Shown here in pieces: positions 51,153-59,756 of a DNA stretch of 64,000 nucleotides. Within the stretch, counting starts at the first letter, position 1. Each line of letters opens with the position of its first letter. Source of the DNA: AC-32 sp963788215 (GTDB lineage Bacteria > Actinomycetota > Thermoleophilia > Gaiellales > Gaiellaceae); contig CAWBFX010000003.1 in NCBI GenBank assembly GCA_963788215.1, positions 62,001 through 126,000 of the forward strand, given 5' to 3'. Both the position numbers and the translations under genes were made by a program. The notes below the pieces were generated by a model, which saw only the letters and a program-made list of their open reading frames with translations, was not told where the DNA came from and did no database searches.

Positions 51153-53384
51153 ATGAGTGCGCTCGCCTGGCTTGTTGTCCGCCTGCGCTTCCTGATCGTG
51201 CCGGCCTGGATCGTCGCCGCGGTCCTGGCCACGACGCGGCTGCCGTCGTTCACCGACCGCGGTAGCACCGACGTCGCCGGTCTCGTCCCGACGCACTCGC
51301 AGGCGACCGTCGTCGAGAAGCGCGGGCTCGCCGTCTTCGGCACTTCGCTCATCTCGCGCGTCGCTGTCGTGCAGCACGACCCGAACGGGCTCTCGCGGGA
51401 GGTGCAGAGGCGCGCGCTGCACCGCGCGGCACGCATCGACCGCGGGCAGGACCAGGCGCTGCACAGCATCGCCTTCGCGCTGCCGGTCTCGAACATGGGC
51501 CGCGTCTTCCCGTCCTCGCGCGAGAACGGCACCACGATCGTCACTTACCTCTACTTCCGGCCGAGCGTCGGCCAGGGCGCGCAGCTCGCGCTCGCGCACA
51601 CGTTCGCGCAGGGGATCGAGCGTCGAGGCGACCCGGTCACCGGGGTCACCGGGACGGTGGCGGCGCACGAGGCCGAGTTCCGCGAGATCAACAAGGCGCT
51701 GCCGCTCGTGGAGGCGGCGACCGTCGGGCTGATCGCCCTGATCCTGCTCCTCGTCTACCGCGCCTTCGGGCCGCCGCTCGTGACGCTGGGCGCGGCCGCG
51801 CTCGCCTACCTGATCTCGACCCGCGTCCTCACCTGGGTCGCCGACCGCCAGGGCCTCGACGTCCCGAACGAGATCGAGCCCGTGCTCGTGGCGCTGCTGC
51901 TGGGCCTCACCACGGACTACGCGGTCTTCTTCCTCTCCGGTGCGCGCCGCGGCCTCGTCGAGGGCCAGCACCGCCTCGAGGCCGTCCACCGGACCACGCG
52001 CTCGGTGCTGCCGATCGTCGTGACCGCGGGGCTGATCGTGGCGATCGGCTCGGGCTCGCTCGTGATCGGGCACCTCGGCTTCTTCCGCGCGTTCGGCCCG
52101 GGAATGGCGGTGACGGTGCTGATCACGCTCGCGGTGGCAGTCACGGCGATCCCGGCCGCGATCGCGCTGTTCGGCCGCGCGCTCTTCTGGCCCGGGCTGC
52201 GCTGGGCCGAGCCGCGCGAGCCGTCGCGCCTGCGCGTCCGCGCGGGGCGGTTCCTGACCCACCGGCTGGTCGCGACCGTGCTCGCGGTCGTCGCCTGCGC
52301 GATCCTCATCGCGGTCGCGACCGAGACCCGCTCGACCGCGCTCGGCGTGACGATCCTGCGAGGGCTTCCGCCCACGAACGAGGTGAGGCGCTCGGCGGAC
52401 GCAGCTTCCGCCGGGTTCGCACCCGGGATCGTCGCCCCCACCGAGATCCTCCTCCAGGGCTCCTCCCTCGGGGCGGAGCGCCCCCAGCTCGAGCGGCTGC
52501 AGACCCTGATCGAAAAGGAGCCCGGCGTGGCCGGGATCGTGGGCGTCGCCGACCAGCCGCAGGCGGTGCGCAGGCCGGTCTTCGTGAACGAGGCGGGAAA
52601 CGCGGCGCGCTTCGCGGTGGTGCTCCGCGACGAACCGCTGAGCTCGCACGCGATTCACCACCTGCGCGACCTCGAGGACCGGCTTCCCTCGCTGCTTCGA
52701 AGCGCGGGCCTCACCGGCGTGAGCGCCGGGTTCGCCGGCGACACCGCGATCGCCGACGAGACCGTCCGCACGATGCACTCGGACATCGCGCGCGTGGCGC
52801 TGGCGCTCCTCCTCGCGAATCTCGTCCTGCTCGTGATCTTCCTGCGAGCACTGGTTGCGCCGCTCTACCTGCTGGCGGCGAGCGTGCTCGCCCTCGCGGC
52901 CTCCCTCGGCGTCACCACCTGGCTCTTCCAGACCGTCCTGGGTCACCAGGACCTGACCTACTACGTGCCCTTTGCCGCTGCCGTCCTGCTGCTCTCGCTC
53001 GGCTCCGACTACAACATCTTCATCTCGGGGCGGATCTGGCAGGAGGCGCGGAAGCGGCCCTTCCGCGAGGCGATCCGCTACGCGAGCCCGCGTGCCTCCG
53101 GGACGATCTCGATCGCCGCGATCACGCTCGCCGGCTCGTTCGCGCTGCTCGCGCTGATCCCGATCCGGCCGATGCGCGAGCTCGCCTTCGTGATGGCCGC
53201 GGGGATCGTGATCGACTCGTTCATCGTCCGGTCGATCCTCGTGCCGTCGCTCGCCGCCTCGTTCGGCCCTCTCTCCTGGTGGCCGAACCGGCCGCCGCGT
53301 CCGGAAGAGACCCGTCCGGAAGGGGCGCGTCCCGAAGGAGTCGGCCGCGCCGAGCCGGCGCCCGCGGGAGCTCGCCGCGAATAG
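51153..53384 (+). CDS. MMPL/RND-family transporter
   Basis: 743 residues, twelve predicted membrane helices in two homologous halves. The first helix is preceded by the typical MSALAWLVVRLRFLIVPAW. Each half has a large outer loop and the inner helices LLLGLTTDYAVFFLSGARRG and LLLSLGSDYNIFISGRIW, whose buried Asp-Tyr pairs are the proton-relay residues of MmpL proteins. It probably exports a lipid or other hydrophobic compound. C-terminal 30 residues are a Pro/Glu/Arg-rich tail with short repeats (RPEETRPEGARPEGV). Confidence 0.9.
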   Translation: MSALAWLVVRLRFLIVPAWIVAAVLATTRLPSFTDRGSTDVAGLVPTHSQATVVEKRGLAVFGTSLISRVAVVQHDPNGLSREVQRRALHRAARIDRGQDQALHSIAFALPVSNMGRVFPSSRENGTTIVTYLYFRPSVGQGAQLALAHTFAQGIERRGDPVTGVTGTVAAHEAEFREINKALPLVEAATVGLIALILLLVYRAFGPPLVTLGAAALAYLISTRVLTWVADRQGLDVPNEIEPVLVALLLGLTTDYAVFFLSGARRGLVEGQHRLEAVHRTTRSVLPIVVTAGLIVAIGSGSLVIGHLGFFRAFGPGMAVTVLITLAVAVTAIPAAIALFGRALFWPGLRWAEPREPSRLRVRAGRFLTHRLVATVLAVVACAILIAVATETRSTALGVTILRGLPPTNEVRRSADAASAGFAPGIVAPTEILLQGSSLGAERPQLERLQTLIEKEPGVAGIVGVADQPQAVRRPVFVNEAGNAARFAVVLRDEPLSSHAIHHLRDLEDRLPSLLRSAGLTGVSAGFAGDTAIADETVRTMHSDIARVALALLLANLVLLVIFLRALVAPLYLLAASVLALAASLGVTTWLFQTVLGHQDLTYYVPFAAAVLLLSLGSDYNIFISGRIWQEARKRPFREAIRYASPRASGTISIAAITLAGSFALLALIPIRPMRELAFVMAAGIVIDSFIVRSILVPSLAASFGPLSWWPNRPPRPEETRPEGARPEGVGRAEPAPAGARRE

Positions 53385-53387
53385 CGG

Positions 53388-55229
53388 CTAGCGCGCGGTC
53401 CGGTACGGGTGGATCTGCGCCCGCGTGACCGGGGCGCGGCCCGTGAGCACGGTCGAGCTCGTCGCCGCGATGCCCTCGGCGCCGCCGGGCAAGATCGACG
53501 GGCCGATCGGGAGCCCGCACGGCGGCGCGTACATCGCCTCGTAGAGCGCGTTGTCGTCCGTCTGCGGCGGCAGGCCGAGCGCGAACGCCTCGACCGCGCG
53601 GCCGAGACACGGGCCCGCCCCGAAGACGGAGGCAGTCGCGTAGTCGCCGACCATCGGCCCCTGGCTGGAGCGCGGAATCTCCGCCATCGTCATCCCGCCG
53701 AACGTGCGAGACGCCGACCAGTGCGTGCCTCCGTCGGCCGAGGAGACGTAGCCGACCTTGGCGGTGCAGATGCTCGCCGGCACGTAGGCCTGGCAGGCCG
53801 CGACCCGATAGGTGTAGTAGAAGAGCCCGAGGTGGGCGTTCGCCCCCGTCGAGCCCGGGGCGGCCGCGATGCCGGGGATGAAGTGGTCGTTGGTGTTCGA
53901 CTGGCCGCCGCTGTCGGCCTCGGCCGGGATCCGGACCGGCGCGCCGAAGCTCGGATTCGGGTTCGCGTCGGTCGGCGCAGGCATCACGCTCATCGCGATG
54001 TCGTTCGGGTCGCTCGACGAATTGCTCGCGACGTTGTTCTTCGTGACGAACGCGCCGCTCGCGTGCGCGTAGCCCAGGGCGGGCGTGAACGTTGCGCCGC
54101 TGGCGCCGCCGCACGCCGTGCCGCTCGCGCTCTGCACGGTGACCACCTCGGGATGCGGGCCGTTCGGGTCGATCCGCAGCGTCTGACCGGCCGCGAGGCC
54201 GGTGATGTTGGCGAGCCGTACACAGGTGTCGCCGGCCGACGCCGCCGCGGCGAGGGTCGTGTTCTGCGTGCGGAAGCTGCGCGTCTGCCAGACCGCGTAG
54301 ACGGCGCCGCCGCCGTCGACTGCCGAGGCGGGGAGCAGCGACGTGCGCAGGCCGCCTGCGACCGTGTGCGTCGCCGTCATGTTCGGAGCGATCTGCGTCG
54401 GTGCCGACCAGGTCACGCCGCAGTCGGTCGACGTGTACCACCCCACGCCGTTGCCGACCTGAATCGGCACGACGGCGCGGCCGCAGACGGTCCCCGAGGG
54501 CGCTCCCGGCGGCGGCGGCTGGACGACCGGGACGCCGCCGATCCCGCCGGTCTGGCCGTTCGCCAGGTTCTGCGGCGGCGACCACGTCAGGCCGCCGTCG
54601 GTCGAGCGCTGCATCTTGATCTGGTCGCCGGCGCCGCTGTCGTCGTACTCCTCGTAGCAGTTCCCGTAGCCGGCGCTTCGCTGCCAGTTGTCGCAGGTGA
54701 TCCAGTTCTTGTCGGGCGAGTCGCCTGAGGCCACGTGGGTCGCGATCGGCGGGCCCCAGGTGACCCCGTCGTCGGTCGAGCGGTTGACGAAGAGGCCCGG
54801 CACGTCTGCGTTTCCGGCCAGCCCGAGGCTGTCGATCAGCCAGACGCCGTCGGCCTCGTCGTAGGCGACCGACGGGTCGCTTGCGCGCGTCAGCGGGCCG
54901 GCATCGGTCGTCCCCTGGCCGCCGTAGATCGTGAGCGGCAGCAGGCCGTGCTGCCAGGTCCGGCCGTCGGTCGTCCGCGCCCAGCCGATGTCGCATGACC
55001 CGCCGTCGTAGACGCGTCCAACCTGGAAGCTCGCGACGACCGTCGACCCGTGGGCGGCGCTGGAGGGCTCGACCTGGCTCGCGTGGTACGAGAGCGGGCT
55101 GGCGCAGTCGTCGTGGCTCGCCTGGACCACGCCCGGCACGTCCTGGCGCGAGGTCGGAATGACGGCGCCGGCGAGCGGCACCAGAACGATCGCGCCGAGC
55201 GCGGCCAAGATCGCGATCCTCGAATTCAT
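53388..55229 (-). CDS. Secreted Asp-box (BNR repeat) sialidase-like protein
   Basis: 613 residues. Signal peptide NSRIAILAALGAIVLVPLAGA. At least four Asp boxes of a beta-propeller are visible: RSTDDGVTWGPP, RSTDGGLTWSPP, TSTDCGVTWSAP and SSADGGTHWSAS. An insert (TLRIDPNGPHPEVVTVQSA) interrupts the propeller. The arginine triad and Tyr/Glu pair of true sialidases cannot be placed with confidence, so carbohydrate binding or a non-enzymatic surface role is equally likely. It is convergent with the MMPL gene, with 3 bases between stops. Confidence 0.8.
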   Translation of the reverse strand: MNSRIAILAALGAIVLVPLAGAVIPTSRQDVPGVVQASHDDCASPLSYHASQVEPSSAAHGSTVVASFQVGRVYDGGSCDIGWARTTDGRTWQHGLLPLTIYGGQGTTDAGPLTRASDPSVAYDEADGVWLIDSLGLAGNADVPGLFVNRSTDDGVTWGPPIATHVASGDSPDKNWITCDNWQRSAGYGNCYEEYDDSGAGDQIKMQRSTDGGLTWSPPQNLANGQTGGIGGVPVVQPPPPGAPSGTVCGRAVVPIQVGNGVGWYTSTDCGVTWSAPTQIAPNMTATHTVAGGLRTSLLPASAVDGGGAVYAVWQTRSFRTQNTTLAAAASAGDTCVRLANITGLAAGQTLRIDPNGPHPEVVTVQSASGTACGGASGATFTPALGYAHASGAFVTKNNVASNSSSDPNDIAMSVMPAPTDANPNPSFGAPVRIPAEADSGGQSNTNDHFIPGIAAAPGSTGANAHLGLFYYTYRVAACQAYVPASICTAKVGYVSSADGGTHWSASRTFGGMTMAEIPRSSQGPMVGDYATASVFGAGPCLGRAVEAFALGLPPQTDDNALYEAMYAPPCGLPIGPSILPGGAEGIAATSSTVLTGRAPVTRAQIHPYRTAR

Positions 55230-55332
55230 GTTGTTGCCCTCCCTCCCCGGCGTGCGCGCTACCGATCCTCTGCCGCCCGTGACGACGTGTCAAGCGCGGC
55301 CGTCCGGATCAGGGCACTAGCATTGGCGCCGC

Positions 55333-56421
55333 ATGCGGGTCGGGGTGCCGAGAGAGACTGCTGCCGGCGAGTGCCGGGTCGCCCTCGTTCCCGAGGTGGT
55401 CTCGCGGCTGGTGCCCGGCGGGTTCGAGGTGCTCGTCGAGGGCGGCGCGGGCGCAGCGGCGTCGTTCCCGGACGGCGACTACGAGGAGGCCGGCGCACGG
55501 ATCGTCGGCAATCCGTACGAGGCAGAGGCCGTGGTCAAGGTGCAGAAGCCCTCTGCCGACGAGGCCGGGCGGCTGCGCGAGGGCCAGGTCCTGATCGGCT
55601 TCCTTCAGCCGCTGACCGACAAGGAAGGGCTCGAGCGACTGTCGGGGCTCGGGGTGACCGCCTTCGCGATGGAGTCCATTCCCCGGATCACGCGCGCGCA
55701 GCCGATGGACGCGCTCTCGTCGCAGGCCACCGTCTCCGGCTACAAGGCGACGCTGCTCGCCGCAGAGCGGCTGCCGAAGTTCTTCCCGATGCTGATGACG
55801 GCTGCGGGGACGGTTGCGCCGGCGAAGGTGCTCGTGCTCGGGGCCGGGGTCGCCGGCCTGCAGGCGATCGCGACCGCGCGGCGGCTAGGCGCGGTGGTGA
55901 CGGGCTTCGACGTGCGACCTGTCGTCCGCGAGCAGATCGAGAGCCTCGGCGCGGGCTGGCTCGACCTCGGCGTGGTCGGCGAGGAGACGGCCGGCGGCTA
56001 CGCGCAGGAGCTCACGGAGGAGCAGCAGCGCGAGCAGCAGGAGCAGCTGGAGGCTCGGCTGCCGGAGTTCGACGTCGTGATCACGACGGCGTTGATCCCG
56101 GGACGGCCGGCGCCGCGATTGATCCCGGCGAGCGCGGTCGCGGCGATGCGTCCGGGGTCCGTTGTCGTCGATCTGGCGGCAGAGGCCGGCGGGAACTGCG
56201 AGCTGACCGAGCCGGGCGAAGAGGTCGTGCGGGAGGGTGTCTCGATCGTCGGCCTCACGAACCTGCCGAGCTCGATGCCCTACCACGCGAGCCAGCTCTA
56301 CGCCCGGAACGTGAGCGCGCTGCTCCAGCACCTCGCGCCCGAGGGCGAGCTCGCGCTCGACTTCGAGGACGAGATCACGGCGGGCGCCTGCGTCACCCGC
56401 AAGGAGGAGGTGCCCGCTTGA
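55333..56421 (+). CDS. pntA: NAD(P) transhydrogenase subunit alpha, part 1 (NAD-binding)
   Basis: Soluble NAD(H)-binding domain I of the proton-pumping transhydrogenase, 362 residues. MRVGVPRETAAGECRVALVP and the Rossmann loop LVLGAGVAGLQAIATARRLGA near residue 170 are typical; a mobile loop with PMLMTAAG precedes it. The C-terminus ends EEVPA. The alpha subunit is split, as in Rhodospirillum and many actinobacteria: the membrane part is a separate gene at 56639. The 217-base gap between them is unusual and structured. Confidence 0.93.
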   Translation: MRVGVPRETAAGECRVALVPEVVSRLVPGGFEVLVEGGAGAAASFPDGDYEEAGARIVGNPYEAEAVVKVQKPSADEAGRLREGQVLIGFLQPLTDKEGLERLSGLGVTAFAMESIPRITRAQPMDALSSQATVSGYKATLLAAERLPKFFPMLMTAAGTVAPAKVLVLGAGVAGLQAIATARRLGAVVTGFDVRPVVREQIESLGAGWLDLGVVGEETAGGYAQELTEEQQREQQEQLEARLPEFDVVITTALIPGRPAPRLIPASAVAAMRPGSVVVDLAAEAGGNCELTEPGEEVVREGVSIVGLTNLPSSMPYHASQLYARNVSALLQHLAPEGELALDFEDEITAGACVTRKEEVPA

Positions 56422-56488
56422 GTCGGCTGTGGGCGAACCGACACGGAGCTGCCCGCCCGAGCCGGCTGTGGATGGACCGCCACGGAAT
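56411..56488 (+). repeat. 39-base tandem duplication at the end of pntA part 1
   Basis: Units 56411-56449 and 56450-56488 match at 30 of 39 positions (consensus tgcccgcYYgagYcggctgtgg...). The first unit contains the pntA stop. Read in the pntA frame the units would encode VPA-stop-VGCGRTDTE and LPARAGCGWTATE, so the second is the same 13-codon segment without the stop. It looks like an old duplication. Confidence 0.6.
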
Positions 56489-56560
56489 CGTCGCACTCAC
56501 GGCACAGACACGTGCGCCACGCGCCGGTATCGTCAGCCGCGAGGGCGGCGGGACAGTCAT

Positions 56561-56610
56561 CCCCACCCTGGGTGGGGGTATGGGATTTTTTGGAGGGGGA
56601 CGACCTCCAA
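56561..56610 (+). terminator. Terminator-like double hairpin inside the transhydrogenase operon
   Basis: CCCCACCC-T-GGGTGGGG at 56561-56577 is followed after 8 bases by a run of six T (56586-56591). A second hairpin, TTGGAGG at 56590-56596 with CCTCCAA at 56604-56610, uses the last two T of that run. The two cannot both form as an ideal terminator, which is the arrangement expected of an attenuator. The next gene starts 29 bases later. Confidence 0.5.
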
Positions 56611-56638
56611 TCGCGCGCTCCGCTGGGACGGGTGCGGC

Positions 56639-56980
56639 ATGAGCCACAACACGCTCCTCGTCTTCGAGCTGACGATCCTGGTGCTCGCGATCTTCCTCGG
56701 GTTCGAGGTGATCTCGAAGGTGCCGACGCTGCTGCACACCCCGCTGATGTCGGGCACCAACGCAATCCACGGAATCGTCCTCGTCGGCGCGATGATCGTC
56801 CTCGCCCAGCCGGACAAGGACACCTTCGAGTGGATCGTCGGCTTCCTCGGCGTCGTGCTCGGCTCGGCCAACGTCGTCGGCGGCTTCGTCGTCACCGACC
56901 GCATGCTCGAGATGTTCAAGAAGCGCGAGCCTGCGAAAGCGCCGGACGCCTCGAGCGACGGCGGCCCCAGCGCCGAATGA
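56639..56980 (+). CDS. NAD(P) transhydrogenase subunit alpha, part 2 (membrane domain)
   Basis: 113 residues, three to four membrane helices: LLVFELTILVLAIFLGFEVI, then SKVPTLLHTPLMSGTNAIHGI, the signature of this short subunit, then VGFLGVVLGSANVVGGFVVTDRML. The C-terminus is a charged cytosolic tail. ATG 56639 is the only start that keeps the first helix at the N-terminus. Overlaps pntB by 4 bases. Confidence 0.92.
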   Translation: MSHNTLLVFELTILVLAIFLGFEVISKVPTLLHTPLMSGTNAIHGIVLVGAMIVLAQPDKDTFEWIVGFLGVVLGSANVVGGFVVTDRMLEMFKKREPAKAPDASSDGGPSAE

Positions 56981-58368
56981 GCACCAATCTCGCGAACCTG
57001 CTCTACCTGATCCCGATCGTGGCGTTCATCCTCGCGCTGCGCTTCCTCTCCAACCCGGCGCACGCGCGGCGCGGCAACCAGATCGGCGCGGTGGGCATGC
57101 TCGTCGCGATCGTCGTCACCTGGATCAAGGCCGGCAGCGCGAGCTGGTGGGCGATCGTGATCGGAATGGTCATCGGCGGCGGCTTCGGAGCCGTCGCCGC
57201 CCGGCGCGTGAAGATGACCGCGATGCCGCAGATGGTGGCGCTCTTCAACGGCGTCGGCGGCGGTGCGGCGGCGCTGATCGCGCTCGCGGAGCTCCATCGG
57301 ATCCTTCCCGAGCCCGGCCGCCCGAAGATCGACATCGCACTGGCGATCGCCCTCTCCGGTCTGATCGGCGCGATCTCCTTCGCAGGGTCGATGGTCGCCT
57401 TCGCGAAGCTCCAGGAGCTGATCCGCGGCCGGCCGATCACCTATCCCGGCCAGAAGTTCGTCAACCTCGCGCTCCTCGCCGCCTGCGTCGCGCTCAGCGT
57501 CACGCTCGTGGCGGGCGTTCAGGACGAGTGGCTCCTGTGGGTCGTGATCGGCGGAGCGGCACTCTTCGGCGTTCTCTTCGTACTTCCGATCGGCGGCGCC
57601 GACATGCCCGTCGTCATCTCGCTGCTCAACGCGTTCACCGGTCTCGCGGTCGCGATCGGCGGCTTCGAGCTCGAGAACAACGTTCTGATCGTGGCCGGCA
57701 TGCTGGTCGGCGCGTCGGGCACCTTGCTGACGCTGATGATGGGCCGCGCGATGAACCGCTCGATCGCGAACGTCCTCTTCGGCGCGTTCGGCCAGGTCTC
57801 CGAGGCGGCGGCGGCCGCGGCCGAGAGCGACGGCGGCACCGTCCGCTCGGCCAGCGCAGAGGACGTCGCGGTGATGCTCGCCTACGCGCACAAGGTCGTC
57901 TTCGTCCCGGGCTACGGGCTCGCGGTCGCGCAGGCCCAGCACGACGTCCGCCAGCTCGCCGACCTGCTCGAGGGCAAGGGCGTCGAGGTCTCGTATGCGA
58001 TCCACCCAGTCGCCGGCCGGATGCCGGGCCACATGAACGTGCTGCTCGCCGAGGCGAACGTCCCCTACCCGCAGCTGAAGGAGATGGACGACGCGAACCC
58101 GGAGTTCTCGCGCACGGACGTCGCGCTCATCGTCGGGGCGAACGACGTCGTCAACCCCGACGCGCGCAACAACCAGGGGAGCCCGATCTACGGAATGCCG
58201 ATCCTCAACGTCGACCAGGCCAACGCCGTGGTCGTGCTCAAGCGGAGCATGAACCCCGGTTTCGCGGGGATCGAGAACCCGCTCTTCTACAACCCGAAGA
58301 CCGTGATGCTGTTCGGCGACGCGAAGGACTCGATCACCAAGTTGATCGCCGACGTGAAGTCGCTCTGA
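56977..58368 (+). CDS. pntB: NAD(P) transhydrogenase subunit beta
   Basis: 463 residues: membrane domain II (about eight helices, first 260 residues, with GRPITYPGQKFVNL) and the soluble NADP(H)-binding domain III, which shows VFVPGYGLAVAQAQHD and IVGANDVVNPDARNN. Together with the two alpha parts it couples hydride transfer from NADH to NADP+ to proton entry and makes NADPH. The gene after it starts 4 bases later. Confidence 0.94.
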   Translation: MSTNLANLLYLIPIVAFILALRFLSNPAHARRGNQIGAVGMLVAIVVTWIKAGSASWWAIVIGMVIGGGFGAVAARRVKMTAMPQMVALFNGVGGGAAALIALAELHRILPEPGRPKIDIALAIALSGLIGAISFAGSMVAFAKLQELIRGRPITYPGQKFVNLALLAACVALSVTLVAGVQDEWLLWVVIGGAALFGVLFVLPIGGADMPVVISLLNAFTGLAVAIGGFELENNVLIVAGMLVGASGTLLTLMMGRAMNRSIANVLFGAFGQVSEAAAAAAESDGGTVRSASAEDVAVMLAYAHKVVFVPGYGLAVAQAQHDVRQLADLLEGKGVEVSYAIHPVAGRMPGHMNVLLAEANVPYPQLKEMDDANPEFSRTDVALIVGANDVVNPDARNNQGSPIYGMPILNVDQANAVVVLKRSMNPGFAGIENPLFYNPKTVMLFGDAKDSITKLIADVKSL

Positions 58369-58371
58369 TCG

Positions 58372-59310
58372 GTGCGGGTCCCGTTCTTCGCCGCCGCTGA
58401 CGTCGAGGCTGCAGTCACGCCCGAGCGTGCGCTCGCGGCTGTGCGCGACGCCTTCCTCGCGTACCAACGCGACGAGTGGTCGATGCCGCCGAAGGTCTAC
58501 GTACCCGCGTACCCGGCCGGGGACTTCCGCGCCATGCCCGCGCTCGGGGCTGGGCACGCGGCGCTCAAGTGGGTGACGTCCTTCCCAGGCAACCCGGCGC
58601 GCGGGTTGCCGACGGTCACCGGCCTCGTGCTTCTGTCGGACGCGTCGACCGGACAGCTGCGGGCCTTGTTCGACGCAGCGGCGGTGACGGCGCTGCGAAC
58701 CGGTGCGGCGGCCGTCCTCGCCGCGGAGACGCTCGGGCGGCAGGATGCCGAAACGGCCGCCGTCGTCGGGGCGGGCGTGAACGGGCGCGCTGCCGCGAGG
58801 ACGTTCCTCGCGCGCGGGCGGGACGTGGTGCTTTGGGACGTCGATCCCACCCGAGCAGAGGCGGCCGCGGCCGAGCTCGGCTGCACGGTCGCGGGGTCAC
58901 GCGATGAGGCGTTAGCTGCCGATCTGCTCGTGACCATGACGCCGGGGCACGAGGTGCTGCTGCCCGAGGGCTCGCTGCAACCGGGCCAGCACGTGAGCCT
59001 GATGGGAGCCGACGGGCCCGGGAAGGCGGAAATCGCGGTCGCCGAGCTCGTTCGGACACACGTGTTCTGCGACGACTGGGAGCAGGCGTCACATAACGGC
59101 GAGCTCGCACACGCGGTGCAAGCGGGCGCCCTGCGGCGCGAACAGGTGACAGAGCTCGGCGCTGTGCTCGCGGGCGAGACGACGGGCCGGGCGTCCGGCG
59201 ACGAGATCACGTCGTTCGACTCGACCGGGCTCGCCATCCAGGACCTGGCGATCGCCCTCGCCGCGATGGAAATGGCGGCGGAGCTGGACCTGCCGGCGAT
59301 CGAGCTCTAG
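58372..59310 (+). CDS. Ornithine cyclodeaminase/mu-crystallin family protein
   Basis: NAD(P)-dependent imine reductase or amino acid dehydrogenase fold, 312 residues, GTG start. The middle holds the substrate lysine region AALKWVTSFPGN and DAAAVTALRTGAAA; the cofactor loop is VVGAGVNGRAAARTF near residue 130. Ornithine cyclodeaminase, alanine dehydrogenase and ketimine reductase all share these, so the reaction is undecided. It follows pntB after 3 bases and would use the nicotinamide cofactors that the operon balances. Confidence 0.85.
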   Translation: MRVPFFAAADVEAAVTPERALAAVRDAFLAYQRDEWSMPPKVYVPAYPAGDFRAMPALGAGHAALKWVTSFPGNPARGLPTVTGLVLLSDASTGQLRALFDAAAVTALRTGAAAVLAAETLGRQDAETAAVVGAGVNGRAAARTFLARGRDVVLWDVDPTRAEAAAAELGCTVAGSRDEALAADLLVTMTPGHEVLLPEGSLQPGQHVSLMGADGPGKAEIAVAELVRTHVFCDDWEQASHNGELAHAVQAGALRREQVTELGAVLAGETTGRASGDEITSFDSTGLAIQDLAIALAAMEMAAELDLPAIEL

Positions 59311-59747
59311 CGACGCGCGAGACCGTCGCGAAGGGCGTCGGCGACGCGGCGACGCTCTTCAGGGCCGTTGGGCGGGGCCTGCCAGGGCGGCGCGCCCCAG
59401 ACGCATCCCGGCTGGACGGTGTCGTCCTCGTAGCGCGGGACGACGTGGAGGTGGAAGTGGAAGACGTCCTGGCCCGCCCGCGCGCCTGAGTTCTGGCGGA
59501 GATTGATGCCCGTGGCGCCGAGGCGTTCTCGCATGACGGCCGCTAGACCGCGCGCCATCTCCGCCATGTCGGCAAGCTCGGCTTCGCGTACGTCCCAGAT
59601 GTCGCTTCGGTGCCGGCGGGGGACGATCAAGGTGTGGCCCTGTGTCGCGGGCGGCTCGCACAAGAAGGCGACGGAATTGCCGTCCGACGCGACGATCTCC
59701 TGGTCGCGGCGGCCTTCGACGATCGCGCAGAACGGGCAGTCGGGCAC
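59307..59747 (-). CDS. HIT-family nucleotide hydrolase
   Basis: 146 residues. MPDCPFCAIVEGR is the zinc-finger-like start of the HIT family, GHTLIVPRRH the second landmark and VFHFHLHVVPRY the histidine triad with the nucleophile. Substrates are typically AMP derivatives or dinucleoside polyphosphates. Convergent with the cyclodeaminase-family gene (4-base overlap) and 9 bases after the flavoprotein gene. Confidence 0.93.
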   Translation of the reverse strand: MPDCPFCAIVEGRRDQEIVASDGNSVAFLCEPPATQGHTLIVPRRHRSDIWDVREAELADMAEMARGLAAVMRERLGATGINLRQNSGARAGQDVFHFHLHVVPRYEDDTVQPGCVWGAPPWQAPPNGPEERRRVADALRDGLARR

Positions 59748-59756
59748 ACCCGGAGG

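Noticed and set aside
53388..55229. Calling the Asp-box protein a functional sialidase
   Set aside because: Asp boxes show only the propeller fold; the catalytic arginine triad could not be placed.
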